DNA of 64,000 nucleotides. Source: Flavobacterium sp. J27 (GTDB lineage Bacteria; Bacteroidota; Bacteroidia; Flavobacteriales; Flavobacteriaceae). Each line of letters opens with the position of its first letter. The stretch's first letter is position 1. A program made the translations under genes and the position numbers. The stretch is taken from assembly GCF_004303025.1 (NCBI RefSeq), contig NZ_PJQW01000003.1, positions 372,001 to 436,000 on the forward strand, in the 5' to 3' direction. A model generated the notes under the pieces. It did not search any database and was not told the origin of the DNA. It worked only from the letters and a program-made list of their open reading frames with translations. Of this stretch, positions 7,227 to 14,722 are shown in pieces.

Positions 7227-8921
7227 ATGAAAAATTTCTATCTACTTAGTTTGTTATTTCTATTTCAATCTTTTTATGCTCAATCAGATGAAAAGGATTT
7301 AAAAAACATGAACTATGATGAGTTAAAAAAAGCTTTTTTTGAAAATGATGGTAATATATCATTCCAAAAAAAATATGCCAATGAAATTATTAAGAGAGCT
7401 AAAAAAGAAAACAATCAAAGTAAATTAGCAAGAGGGTATTACTATTATTCATTAATTAATAATGGAAAATTAAAGATAGCTTATTTCGACAGTATAATTC
7501 ATAATACAAACACTCCAATAAATGATAAAAATTTTCCTATAGTTGCTTATTATGAGAAAGCAATGTTTCTTGAAAATTTATTTCGTTATGATGAAGCTAT
7601 AGATAATTATTTAAAAGCTGAAAAAATAGCCTTAGAAAGGAATACCGACTACTGTTATCATTGCAAATTCGCAATAGGAATTTTAAAATCAGAAAAAATG
7701 GGTGAAGTAGAAGAAGCGTTACCCTTATTTAAAGAATTTAATGCTTTTTTTGACAAGAAAAAAAATGATTCGACATTTTCTTATGATTATGAGAATTCAT
7801 TATTTGCGCTTGCGGACGCTTACAAATCTCTAAAAGAATTAGATAGTTCTAGTTATTACAATAATTTGGGATATAATCATTCCAAAAAATTTAATAATGA
7901 ATATTTAAATGGAATTTTTATTTTAAATGAAGGGGCAAATCAAGTTTTAAAAGGAAATTATAATGCAACAATTGACAGTGTTAATCATGCTCTTCCAAAA
8001 TTAAAAGGAAAGAATAATATTGGCAACAATATTCTAGCTTCTTATTTTTATTACGGCAAAGCGTATGAAGGTCTTAAAGATTATGAAAATGCAGTAACAA
8101 ATTTTATCAAAGTTGATTCTATTTATCAGAAAACAAAAATTATTACCCCTGAATTTACTGATGGATATAGATTTTTAATTAACTATTATAAAAGAGAAGG
8201 AGATAAAGAAAAACAATTGCAATATATTAATACCTTAATGACGATTGATACTTTATTTCAAAAAAATTACAGAGTATTAACTCGAAAAATCCAAAAAGAT
8301 TATGACATACCGCACCTTATCAAAGAAAAGGAATCTATAATAGATGAATTAAATAATGGAAAAAAGTTTAACTATTACCTTATAAGTATCTTATTTATCC
8401 TAATTTCATTTTCTATATTTTTTAATGTTAGGCAAACTAAACTAAATAAAAAATACAAAGAACGTTTCGAAAATTTAATAAATACCAATAAGAAAGATAA
8501 AATTACTGAAGAGATAATAATTGAAAAACGAGAAACATCTTCAAATAATGAAAACTTAGGTATCAACGAAGAGATAATTGAAATGATTCTTACAGAATTA
8601 GAAAAATTTGAAAAAAGTAAAGGCTATTTAAATTCAAACATAATGATTCAAAGTTTAGCTCATGAATTTAATACAAATTCAAAATACCTTTCCATCATTA
8701 TAAATGCAAAAAAAGAAAAAAGCTTTGTTCATTATGTAAATGAATTAAGGATTAATTACATTGTAAACGAACTGAAGGAAAAGAAAAATTTACGTAAATA
8801 TACCATGAGCGCTATAGCAGAAGAAGCTGGCTTTAATACTGCAGAATCTTTTTCAAACGCATTTTATAAAAAAACAGGAATCAAACCTTCATATTTCATA
8901 AAAGAGTTAAAAGAACTATAA
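7227..8921 (+). CDS. Membrane-tethered TPR sensor with C-terminal AraC-type DNA-binding domain
   Basis: This 564-residue protein has a signal peptide (1-19, ending YAQ), a helical TPR-like region from about 30 to 350, one transmembrane helix at 382-400 (FNYYLISILFILISFSIFFN), and a double helix-turn-helix AraC domain at about 455-564 (SLAHEFNTNSKYLSIIINAK, and AIAEEAGFNTAESFSNAF with KPSYFI). The topology puts the TPR part in the periplasm and the DNA-binding part in the cytoplasm, making a one-component envelope sensor. It precedes the peptide and protease genes on the same strand, and palindromes with a common core sit before it and before the peptide gene. I infer that it controls both. 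Confidence 0.8.
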   Translation: MKNFYLLSLLFLFQSFYAQSDEKDLKNMNYDELKKAFFENDGNISFQKKYANEIIKRAKKENNQSKLARGYYYYSLINNGKLKIAYFDSIIHNTNTPINDKNFPIVAYYEKAMFLENLFRYDEAIDNYLKAEKIALERNTDYCYHCKFAIGILKSEKMGEVEEALPLFKEFNAFFDKKKNDSTFSYDYENSLFALADAYKSLKELDSSSYYNNLGYNHSKKFNNEYLNGIFILNEGANQVLKGNYNATIDSVNHALPKLKGKNNIGNNILASYFYYGKAYEGLKDYENAVTNFIKVDSIYQKTKIITPEFTDGYRFLINYYKREGDKEKQLQYINTLMTIDTLFQKNYRVLTRKIQKDYDIPHLIKEKESIIDELNNGKKFNYYLISILFILISFSIFFNVRQTKLNKKYKERFENLINTNKKDKITEEIIIEKRETSSNNENLGINEEIIEMILTELEKFEKSKGYLNSNIMIQSLAHEFNTNSKYLSIIINAKKEKSFVHYVNELRINYIVNELKEKKNLRKYTMSAIAEEAGFNTAESFSNAFYKKTGIKPSYFIKELKEL

Positions 8922-8948
8922 TCTTTTGAATTATAAAAAATTAAGAAA

Positions 8949-8968
8949 TCGAAATTCAGGAATTTCGA
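8949..8968. promoter_or_regulatory. Palindromic operator candidate upstream of the peptide-protease operon
   Basis: TCGAAATTCAGGAATTTCGA is a perfect 20-bp inverted repeat with a 2-bp centre. It is followed by GTGCTATTT, similar to the GTAGTATTT after the palindrome at 7104-7131. Its centre lies about 52 bp upstream of the -7 element at 9011, a position compatible with an activator site. Confidence 0.65.
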
Positions 8969-9010
8969 GTGCTATTTTTTTTAAAAGTAGCTAATTTTAA
9001 AATTGACATG

Positions 9011-9018
9011 TATATTTG
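9011..9018 (+). promoter_or_regulatory. -7 promoter element for the peptide-protease operon
   Basis: TATATTTG matches TAnnTTTG and lies 25 bp before the ATG at 9043. The nearby TTG at 9003-9005 is too close to be the -33 element and none is seen at the correct spacing. A missing -33 box fits a promoter that needs an activator. Confidence 0.6.
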
Positions 9019-9042
9019 TTCCAAACAAAAAAACGAAATAAC

Positions 9043-9207
9043 ATGAAAAAACGAAATGAAAAAAAATTCAGCATTGAAAAATTCGAAGTGGCTAAACTTT
9101 CAAATTTAAAAAGGGCAGTGGGAGGAACTAGTGATGTATTAACAGGAAATGATGACCCTGGAACCATTACAGATCTCATAAAAAAAATGAGTAGTGATAA
9201 ATGTTAA
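9043..9207 (+). CDS. Putative double-glycine leader (RiPP-like) precursor peptide
   Basis: This 54-residue gene starts at the ATG at 9043, not at the upstream ATG at 9016, which lies on the -7 element. Residues 1-28 are a charged, helical leader (KKFSIEKFEVAKLSNLKRAV) ending in Gly-Gly. It resembles the leaders of Bacteroidota class I lanthipeptide-like and other GG-type natural-product precursors. The 26-residue remainder, TSDVLTGNDDPGTITDLIKK plus MSSDKC, has three Thr, three Ser and one C-terminal Cys, so at most one thioether could form. No LanB, LanC, radical SAM or C39 exporter gene lies nearby. Two S8 proteases follow, the first 27 bp downstream. Product and modification are unknown. 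Confidence 0.6.
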   Translation: MKKRNEKKFSIEKFEVAKLSNLKRAVGGTSDVLTGNDDPGTITDLIKKMSSDKC

Positions 9208-9234
9208 TAATTTAACAATAAGCCTTTTTATATT

Positions 9235-10881
9235 GTGAATAAAAAACTTTTAATAATAGTTTTGATGTTTATTTCTTGCTCAACTAATAAAAATAACGTT
9301 GAGCTTGAAGAGACATTTTGGTATCAAAAAAAAGAAAACAACCAAATATCTAACAGTAATCTATTAGACTATTGGTATTCTGAAAATAGTAATAATAAGA
9401 CAACTAACCAAATCATTGTTGCCGTTTTAGACTCTCAAATTGATTTAGACCATGAAGATTTACAAGGTCAGTTTTGGGTTAATAAAAACGAAATCCCAAA
9501 CAATGGCAAGGATGATGATAATAATGGGTATATTGATGATATTAACGGTTGGAATTTTGTTGGAAAACCAAATGGAGGTTATTATGTTTATGGTAATTTT
9601 GAATACACAAAACTTGTTAGAAAATATGAATTAGTTTTTAAAGAATTAGAAGAAGTTCAAAATGATTCTATTTTTTTATTCAATGAGTTTAAAAGAGCTA
9701 AACAAAAACACCAAATTTATTCTGGGTTCTATTCGAATTGGTTAAAATCAATGGAATTTAGCATTGATGTTGGTCAAATTGCTCGTGATACTTTAAAATA
9801 TTTTTTCCCTAAAGAAGATTATTCAATCTCGCAATTAGATAGCTTATATAAAATCTATAAAATAAATGATAAAACATATAAACAAAAAAGAGATAGTAAT
9901 GATCGTGATTTAGGTGCATTAATACATTATGTAAAATCAGATTATTTAACTGGCGATAAAACTATTGAAAATTTAATAAACTCTAAAAATGATAAAGATT
10001 CCATTTTAAACAGAAATCTAAATACTTCTTTTAATCCTAGAGATTATATTAAAGACAATCAAAATGCTTTAAAAAAAGGGTATGGAAATAAGAACCTAAA
10101 CAATGCTAAAAACTTAAGAAAACACAGTACAGTAGTATCTAGCATTATAGCTTCAAATAGAAAAAATAATATTGGAGCAAAAGGTTTCCATAATAACATA
10201 AAAATAATGCCATTAAGCATTTCAACTTCTGGTGACGAATACGATAAAGATATTGCGATGGCAATTTATTATGCAGTCGATAATGGTGCTAAAATAATCA
10301 ACATGTCTTTTGGAAAAGAATTTTCATTACATCAACAATGGGTTACTGAAGCATTTAAATACGCAGAAAAGCATAATGTTCTTTTGATACATGGATCTGG
10401 TAATAATGGCTTCGACATCGACACAAACCCTTATTACCCATCAGATTACGATTATGATAAAAAGAAAAACTTAGTAAACAATTTCATAAACGTAGGTTCT
10501 ATCTCTAAACGAACCGATAGCACCATGGTATCTTCATTCTCTGATTACGGCAAAAACAACGTCGATATTTTTGCACCAGGCGAAGACATATACGTTGCTA
10601 TTCCAGACAATCAATACAAATATGATTCTGGTACATCATTAGCTGCGCCTATGGTTTCAGGAACAGCTGCTTTAATCTGGTTATATTATCCTAATTTAAA
10701 AGTACAAGAAGTAAAACAAATTATTTTAGAATCGGGCGTAACCATAGATAAACAAGTTATTAAACCAGGCACAGAAAACGAATTAGTTCCCTTTTCTGAA
10801 TTATGTAAGTCAGGAAAAATCTTAAACACCTATAACGCCATGAAAATGGCAGAAGAAATAAGTAAAAAGAAAAGGAATTAA
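9235..10881 (+). CDS. Subtilisin-like S8 serine peptidase, lipoprotein
   Basis: A GTG start gives a lipoprotein signal (MNKKLLIIVLMFISC, Cys15). The S8 triad is intact: D66 in VLDSQIDLDHEDL, H297 in KHSTVVSSII and S468 in SGTSLAAPMVSG, with oxyanion N390 in GSGNNG. D and H are 231 residues apart because of a large insert that opens with an acidic DDDNNGYIDDINGW loop, a layout known in some Bacteroidota S8 enzymes. There is no T9SS sorting domain, so the enzyme is probably membrane-anchored. It lies between the precursor peptide and a paralogue 2 bp downstream. It may mature or degrade the peptide; that role is inferred from position. Confidence 0.88.
   Translation: MNKKLLIIVLMFISCSTNKNNVELEETFWYQKKENNQISNSNLLDYWYSENSNNKTTNQIIVAVLDSQIDLDHEDLQGQFWVNKNEIPNNGKDDDNNGYIDDINGWNFVGKPNGGYYVYGNFEYTKLVRKYELVFKELEEVQNDSIFLFNEFKRAKQKHQIYSGFYSNWLKSMEFSIDVGQIARDTLKYFFPKEDYSISQLDSLYKIYKINDKTYKQKRDSNDRDLGALIHYVKSDYLTGDKTIENLINSKNDKDSILNRNLNTSFNPRDYIKDNQNALKKGYGNKNLNNAKNLRKHSTVVSSIIASNRKNNIGAKGFHNNIKIMPLSISTSGDEYDKDIAMAIYYAVDNGAKIINMSFGKEFSLHQQWVTEAFKYAEKHNVLLIHGSGNNGFDIDTNPYYPSDYDYDKKKNLVNNFINVGSISKRTDSTMVSSFSDYGKNNVDIFAPGEDIYVAIPDNQYKYDSGTSLAAPMVSGTAALIWLYYPNLKVQEVKQIILESGVTIDKQVIKPGTENELVPFSELCKSGKILNTYNAMKMAEEISKKKRN
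10731..10872 (+). repeat. Copy 1 of a 142-bp near-identical repeat in the tandem S8 genes
   Basis: This segment at the 3' end of the first S8 gene matches 12380-12521 at 141 of 142 positions by direct reading; the single difference is C versus T. The rest of the two genes is far more divergent, so this end looks homogenised by gene conversion. Confidence 0.9.
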
Positions 10882-10883
10882 TC

Positions 10884-12524
10884 ATGAAGTTGTATGGTTT
10901 GTTATTCTTAGTTTCAAATTGTTTTGCTCAATCTCATCTATCAAGTTCCGGCAATAAAGATTTATGGTATCATAAGGATTTTATTTTGGATAATTTTCAT
11001 GGAACTTCTTTAGAGAAATGGAAGAAAGAAAATAAAAAACACATATCTAATAAAATAATTGTTGCAACTTTAGATACACAAATTGACCTTGAACATGAAG
11101 ACTTACAAGATCAATTTTGGATTAATAAAAGTGAAATACCTCATAATGGAATTGATGATGATAAAAACGGTTATATAGACGACATTAATGGATGGCACTT
11201 TGTAGGAAAACCTAATGGAGGTTATTTTATATATGGAAATTTTGAATATACTAGAATCGTAAGAAAATACGATTCTATTTTTAAAAACAAAAAGAAAGAA
11301 GATATTGAGGTTAACCTACAAAATGATTTTAATGAATATACCTATGCAAAAAATTACCTAGAATATTATTTAGATTATTATTCAAATTGGAGAAAATCAT
11401 TAACTTTTAATATAGAGGTTTATTCGAAAAGTAAAGACACTCTGAAATATTTTTTTCCAAAAGAAAATTATAATATATCTGATTTAGATAGCTTATTTAA
11501 AAAACACAAAATTAATGATAAACCATATTGGCAAAGAAGAGATGATAATGACACTGACCTAGGTTCTTTAATTCATTATATGATTGTTAATTATCAACAG
11601 AATTTTACTAAATTGGAACATATTGTTCATAAAAAAAATGAATTAGATTCTATAATAATGCAAAATCTAAATGTTGATTTTGTAGATAGAAAATACATAA
11701 AAGATAATCCAGAAAAGCTTGAAAAAGGTTATGGCAATAATTTTCTTAACTCTTTTAAAGATTTGCAATATCACAACACAGAAGTTTCAAGTATAATTGC
11801 AGCAAACAGTAGAAATAATATTGGAACATCAGGTTTTCATAAAAATATTAAATTGATGCCTTTAATCACATCTGTATCAGGTGACGAAAATGATAAAGAC
11901 ATAGCTATGGCAATCTATTATGCGGTTGATAATGGTGCCAAAGTAATTAATATGTCATTTGGTAAAGAATTTTCATTACATCAAGAATGGGTATCTAAAG
12001 CAATAAAGTATGCCGAAGAAAACAATGTATTAATTGTTCTATGTGCTGCTAATCAAAGTAAGAATATAGATAATGAAATTACTTACCCTAGAGATACTTA
12101 CATGTGGGAAGAAGTTGAAATTTCTAATAATTGTATTAATGTAGGCTCTATTTCTAAAAGAATTGATAGTACTATAGTTTCTCCATTTTCAAATTACGGT
12201 AAAAACAACGTCGATATTTTTGCACCAGGCGAAGACATATATGTTGCAATTCCTGACAATCAATACAAATATGACTCTGGCACATCATTAGCTGCACCTA
12301 TGATTTCTGGCACAGCTGCTTTAATCTGGTTGTATTATACCAATTTAACCGTGCAAGAAGTAAAACAGATTATTTTACAATCGGGCGTAACCATAGATAA
12401 ACAAGTTATTAAACCAGGCACAGAAAACGAATTAGTTCCTTTTTCTGAATTATGTAAGTCAGGAAAAATCTTAAACACCTATAACGCCATGAAAATGGCA
12501 GAAGAAATAAGTAAAAAGAAATGA
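10884..12524 (+). CDS. Subtilisin-like S8 serine peptidase, secreted paralogue
   Basis: At 546 residues this is a tandem paralogue of the preceding protease. It begins with a cleavable signal peptide (MKLYGLLFLVSNCFAQ) instead of a lipobox, so it should be released into the periplasm or beyond. The triad is D64 in TLDTQIDLEHEDL, H297 in YHNTEVSSII and S468 in SGTSLAAPMISG, with N390 in CAANQS as the oxyanion residue. The same large insert separates D and H. The last 140 bp are almost identical in DNA to the first gene while the N-terminal halves are clearly diverged. The gap to the upstream gene is 2 bp, and a hairpin terminator follows. Confidence 0.88.
   Translation: MKLYGLLFLVSNCFAQSHLSSSGNKDLWYHKDFILDNFHGTSLEKWKKENKKHISNKIIVATLDTQIDLEHEDLQDQFWINKSEIPHNGIDDDKNGYIDDINGWHFVGKPNGGYFIYGNFEYTRIVRKYDSIFKNKKKEDIEVNLQNDFNEYTYAKNYLEYYLDYYSNWRKSLTFNIEVYSKSKDTLKYFFPKENYNISDLDSLFKKHKINDKPYWQRRDDNDTDLGSLIHYMIVNYQQNFTKLEHIVHKKNELDSIIMQNLNVDFVDRKYIKDNPEKLEKGYGNNFLNSFKDLQYHNTEVSSIIAANSRNNIGTSGFHKNIKLMPLITSVSGDENDKDIAMAIYYAVDNGAKVINMSFGKEFSLHQEWVSKAIKYAEENNVLIVLCAANQSKNIDNEITYPRDTYMWEEVEISNNCINVGSISKRIDSTIVSPFSNYGKNNVDIFAPGEDIYVAIPDNQYKYDSGTSLAAPMISGTAALIWLYYTNLTVQEVKQIILQSGVTIDKQVIKPGTENELVPFSELCKSGKILNTYNAMKMAEEISKKK
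12380..12521 (+). repeat. Copy 2 of a 142-bp near-identical repeat in the tandem S8 genes
   Basis: This is the partner of 10731-10872, with one mismatch in 142 bases. It reaches to three bases before the end of the second protease gene. The homology continues upstream at lower identity through the catalytic Ser region. Confidence 0.9.
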
Positions 12525-12581
12525 AAATTTTGAATTACTGTATTTCTTTTTAAAATATTTTACTATACCAAAGAAATAAAA

Positions 12582-12605
12582 AAAGAGTATTAAACAGTAC
12601 TCTTT
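12582..12605. terminator. Bidirectional hairpin between S8 operon and lptB
   Basis: AAAGAGTA and TACTCTTT form an 8-bp stem around an 8-base loop. The structure lies 58 bp after the S8 stop and overlaps the lptB stop, so it can serve both convergent genes. Confidence 0.6.
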
Positions 12606-13410
12606 ATTCTTTATTTTCTTCTTGTTTTAAAAGTTCCCCTTTACCATGAATAATAGTGGTTTTAGGTGCTTCAAAGTCAATTTTTTTCTTTCTTAATTCA
12701 AAATTTTGTCCAAGATATACACGTCGTACTACTTCATCTTCTGCTAATTCTTCAGGTTTTCCTGCTTTTAAAATACCACCTTCAAACATTAAATAGGTCT
12801 TATCTGTAATGGCAAGTGTTTCTTGTACGTTGTGATCAGTAATTAAAATTCCAATATTTTTATTTTTTAATTGAGCCACAATTCTTTGAATATCTTCTAC
12901 AGCAACGGGGTCAACACCTGCAAAGGGTTCGTCTAGTAAGATAAATTTAGGGTCAGTAGCTAATGCTCTTGCAATCTCGGTGCGTCTTCTTTCTCCACCA
13001 GACAATAAATCGCCTCTATTGGTACGAATATGTTGCAAAGCAAATTCATCAATTAAGGCTTCCATTTTGGCTTCTTGTTCTGCTTTGGAAAGAGAAGTTA
13101 ATTGTAAAACACTCATAATGTTGTCTTCAATACTTAATTTCCTAAAAACGGAAGCTTCTTGAGCAAGGTATCCAATTCCATTTTGAGCACGTTTATACAT
13201 GGGAAAATTAGTAATATCCATATCGTCTAAAAAAATAGTACCGCTATTTGGTTTTACCAAACCTACAATCATATAAAAAGAAGTCGTTTTTCCAGCTCCA
13301 TTAGGACCTAATAGACCTACAATTTCACCTTGATTTACTTCAACGGAAATTCCTTTTACAACACTTCTCTTTTTATAGGTTTTTATTAAATTTTCTGCTC
13401 TTAATTTCAT
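12604..13410 (-). CDS. lptB: LPS export ABC transporter ATP-binding protein
   Basis: LptB powers extraction of lipopolysaccharide from the inner membrane with LptF and LptG. All ABC ATPase motifs are present: Walker A GPNGAGKTT (35-43), signature LSGGE (136-140), Walker B ILLDEP (157-162) and H193 in TDHN. The GIGYLAQEASVFRKLS stretch is characteristic of LptB. A charged tail of about 25 residues extends past the usual C-terminus. The partner permease genes are not in the window. Confidence 0.93.
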   Translation of the reverse strand: MKLRAENLIKTYKKRSVVKGISVEVNQGEIVGLLGPNGAGKTTSFYMIVGLVKPNSGTIFLDDMDITNFPMYKRAQNGIGYLAQEASVFRKLSIEDNIMSVLQLTSLSKAEQEAKMEALIDEFALQHIRTNRGDLLSGGERRRTEIARALATDPKFILLDEPFAGVDPVAVEDIQRIVAQLKNKNIGILITDHNVQETLAITDKTYLMFEGGILKAGKPEELAEDEVVRRVYLGQNFELRKKKIDFEAPKTTIIHGKGELLKQEENKE

Positions 13411-13414
13411 TTTG

Positions 13415-13543
13415 ATAATGTGTCAATTAGACAATGAGGCAATGTGCCAGTTTTTTTGTAAAAATAATAAATAATGTGTTAACTAGGCAATTCGCCTATG
13501 TGCCAATTATTTGTTAATTGTAAATTGACATTTTAACACATTA
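13415..13543. repeat. Two imperfect direct repeats and an inverted partner in the lptB gap
   Basis: 13415-13450 and 13471-13506 both read ATAATGTGTYAAYTAGRCAAT and then end in ATGTGCCA. At 13533-13543 TTAACACATTA is the reverse complement of TAATGTGTTAA in the second copy. This is short intergenic repeat DNA of unknown role and may fold in RNA between the AhpD-like gene and lptB. Confidence 0.6.
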
Positions 13544-13894
13544 AATCATCGGCTCATTTTCAAGTGCTTCCCAAAATTCATACGCTCTTCTTAAATGTGG
13601 AATTACAATAGTACCGCCAACTAGAGTGGCAATTCCCATAGCTTCCATCATTTCTTCTTTGGTAATACCTTCTTTGTATGAAGTTTCTAAATGATATTTA
13701 ATACAATCATCACAACGTAAGACCGCAGAAGCAACTAAACCTAGAAGTTCTTTGGTTTTAACGTCTAAGGCACCAGCCATATATGCATTGGTGTCTACAT
13801 TAAAAATTCTTTTGATTACTTTGTTGTTGTCGGCTAATAATTTTTCATTCATTTTAGCACGATAGTCATTAAATTCTTGAACTAAATTTGACAT
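13541..13894 (-). CDS. Carboxymuconolactone decarboxylase (AhpD-like) family protein
   Basis: This 117-residue protein carries the AhpD-type CxxC redox motif followed by His (RCDDCIKYH, Cys at about 60 and 63) and the family's helical framework. Members are usually peroxide-defence or thiol-dependent reductases; the true substrate here is not indicated. The gene is directly after tatC with a 3-bp gap and is probably co-transcribed with tatC and kdsD. Confidence 0.85.
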   Translation of the reverse strand: MSNLVQEFNDYRAKMNEKLLADNNKVIKRIFNVDTNAYMAGALDVKTKELLGLVASAVLRCDDCIKYHLETSYKEGITKEEMMEAMGIATLVGGTIVIPHLRRAYEFWEALENEPMI

Positions 13895-13897
13895 AAA

Positions 13898-14722
13898 TTA
13901 GGTTGTTAAATCGGTTGTTGTAATTTGTTTTTTTACTACAGCTGCACTTATGAAAATACTAATTTCATATAATATCATAATTGGTATTGAAACAATAACC
14001 TGACTTAATACATCTGGAGGTGTAATAATGGCAGATAAAATCAATACAATAACTAAAGTGTATTTTCGGTATTTTCTTAAAAACTGAGGGGTTACTAGTC
14101 CTATTTTGGTTAAAAAATAGATGATAATGGGTAATTCAAATAATAAACCACTGGCTACCGTTGATGTTTTCATTAGACTGATATAAGAGTCAATATCAAT
14201 GGAATTGTTTATTTCTGGACTCACAATGTAACTAGCAAAAAATTGTACCGATAAAGGCGCGATTAAGTAATAACCAAATAGCACACCCATAAAGAACAAT
14301 AACGAGGAAATAATAATAAATGCAGAAGCATATTTTTTCTCGTTTTCATATAATGCTGGACTAATAAATTTCCATATTTCCCATAAAACAAAAGGAAATG
14401 AAATAATAAATCCTACGGTTATGGAAGTCCACATATGTATCGAAAATTGACCGCCCATTTCTCTGTTTTGAATGGGTAGGTTAATTTCTGTGACACACAA
14501 ACTTTTATCTAGACCAAATTTTTGTGCTAATTCACAGAAGAATTGGTAAGTAAAAAAACTAGGGTTTTTGGGGCCAAAAAGAATTTGATCAAAAATAAAC
14601 TCACTAAAGAAAAAAGCCACTACCGAAAAAGCCAAGATTGCTACTGTGCTTCTTATTAATAACCATCTTAATTCTTCAAGATGATCTAAAAATGACATCT
14701 CGCCTAAATTTTTCTTTGCCAT
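13898..14722 (-). CDS. tatC: Sec-independent (Tat) translocase subunit TatC
   Basis: TatC is the multi-spanning receptor for twin-arginine signal peptides. The sequence starts with the typical MSFLDHLEELRWLLIRS segment, contains about six membrane helices, and keeps the conserved FVLWEIWKFISPALYENE loop. Length is 274 residues. Its start codon overlaps the kdsD stop by one base. A tatA-type gene is not seen in this window. Confidence 0.93.
   Translation of the reverse strand: MAKKNLGEMSFLDHLEELRWLLIRSTVAILAFSVVAFFFSEFIFDQILFGPKNPSFFTYQFFCELAQKFGLDKSLCVTEINLPIQNREMGGQFSIHMWTSITVGFIISFPFVLWEIWKFISPALYENEKKYASAFIIISSLLFFMGVLFGYYLIAPLSVQFFASYIVSPEINNSIDIDSYISLMKTSTVASGLLFELPIIIYFLTKIGLVTPQFLRKYRKYTLVIVLILSAIITPPDVLSQVIVSIPIMILYEISIFISAAVVKKQITTTDLTT

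Noticed and set aside
9003..9018. TTGACA at 9003 as a -35 element
   Set aside because: Only about 5 bp separate it from the -7 box, which is incompatible with either Bacteroidota or E. coli spacing.
9016..9042. Earlier ATG for the precursor peptide at 9016
   Set aside because: It overlaps the -7 element at 9011-9018, so it would be at or before the transcription start; the ATG at 9043 is preferred.
8997..9179. 60-codon frame antisense to the precursor peptide
   Set aside because: It is the shadow of the peptide gene, which has its own promoter and fits the leader pattern.
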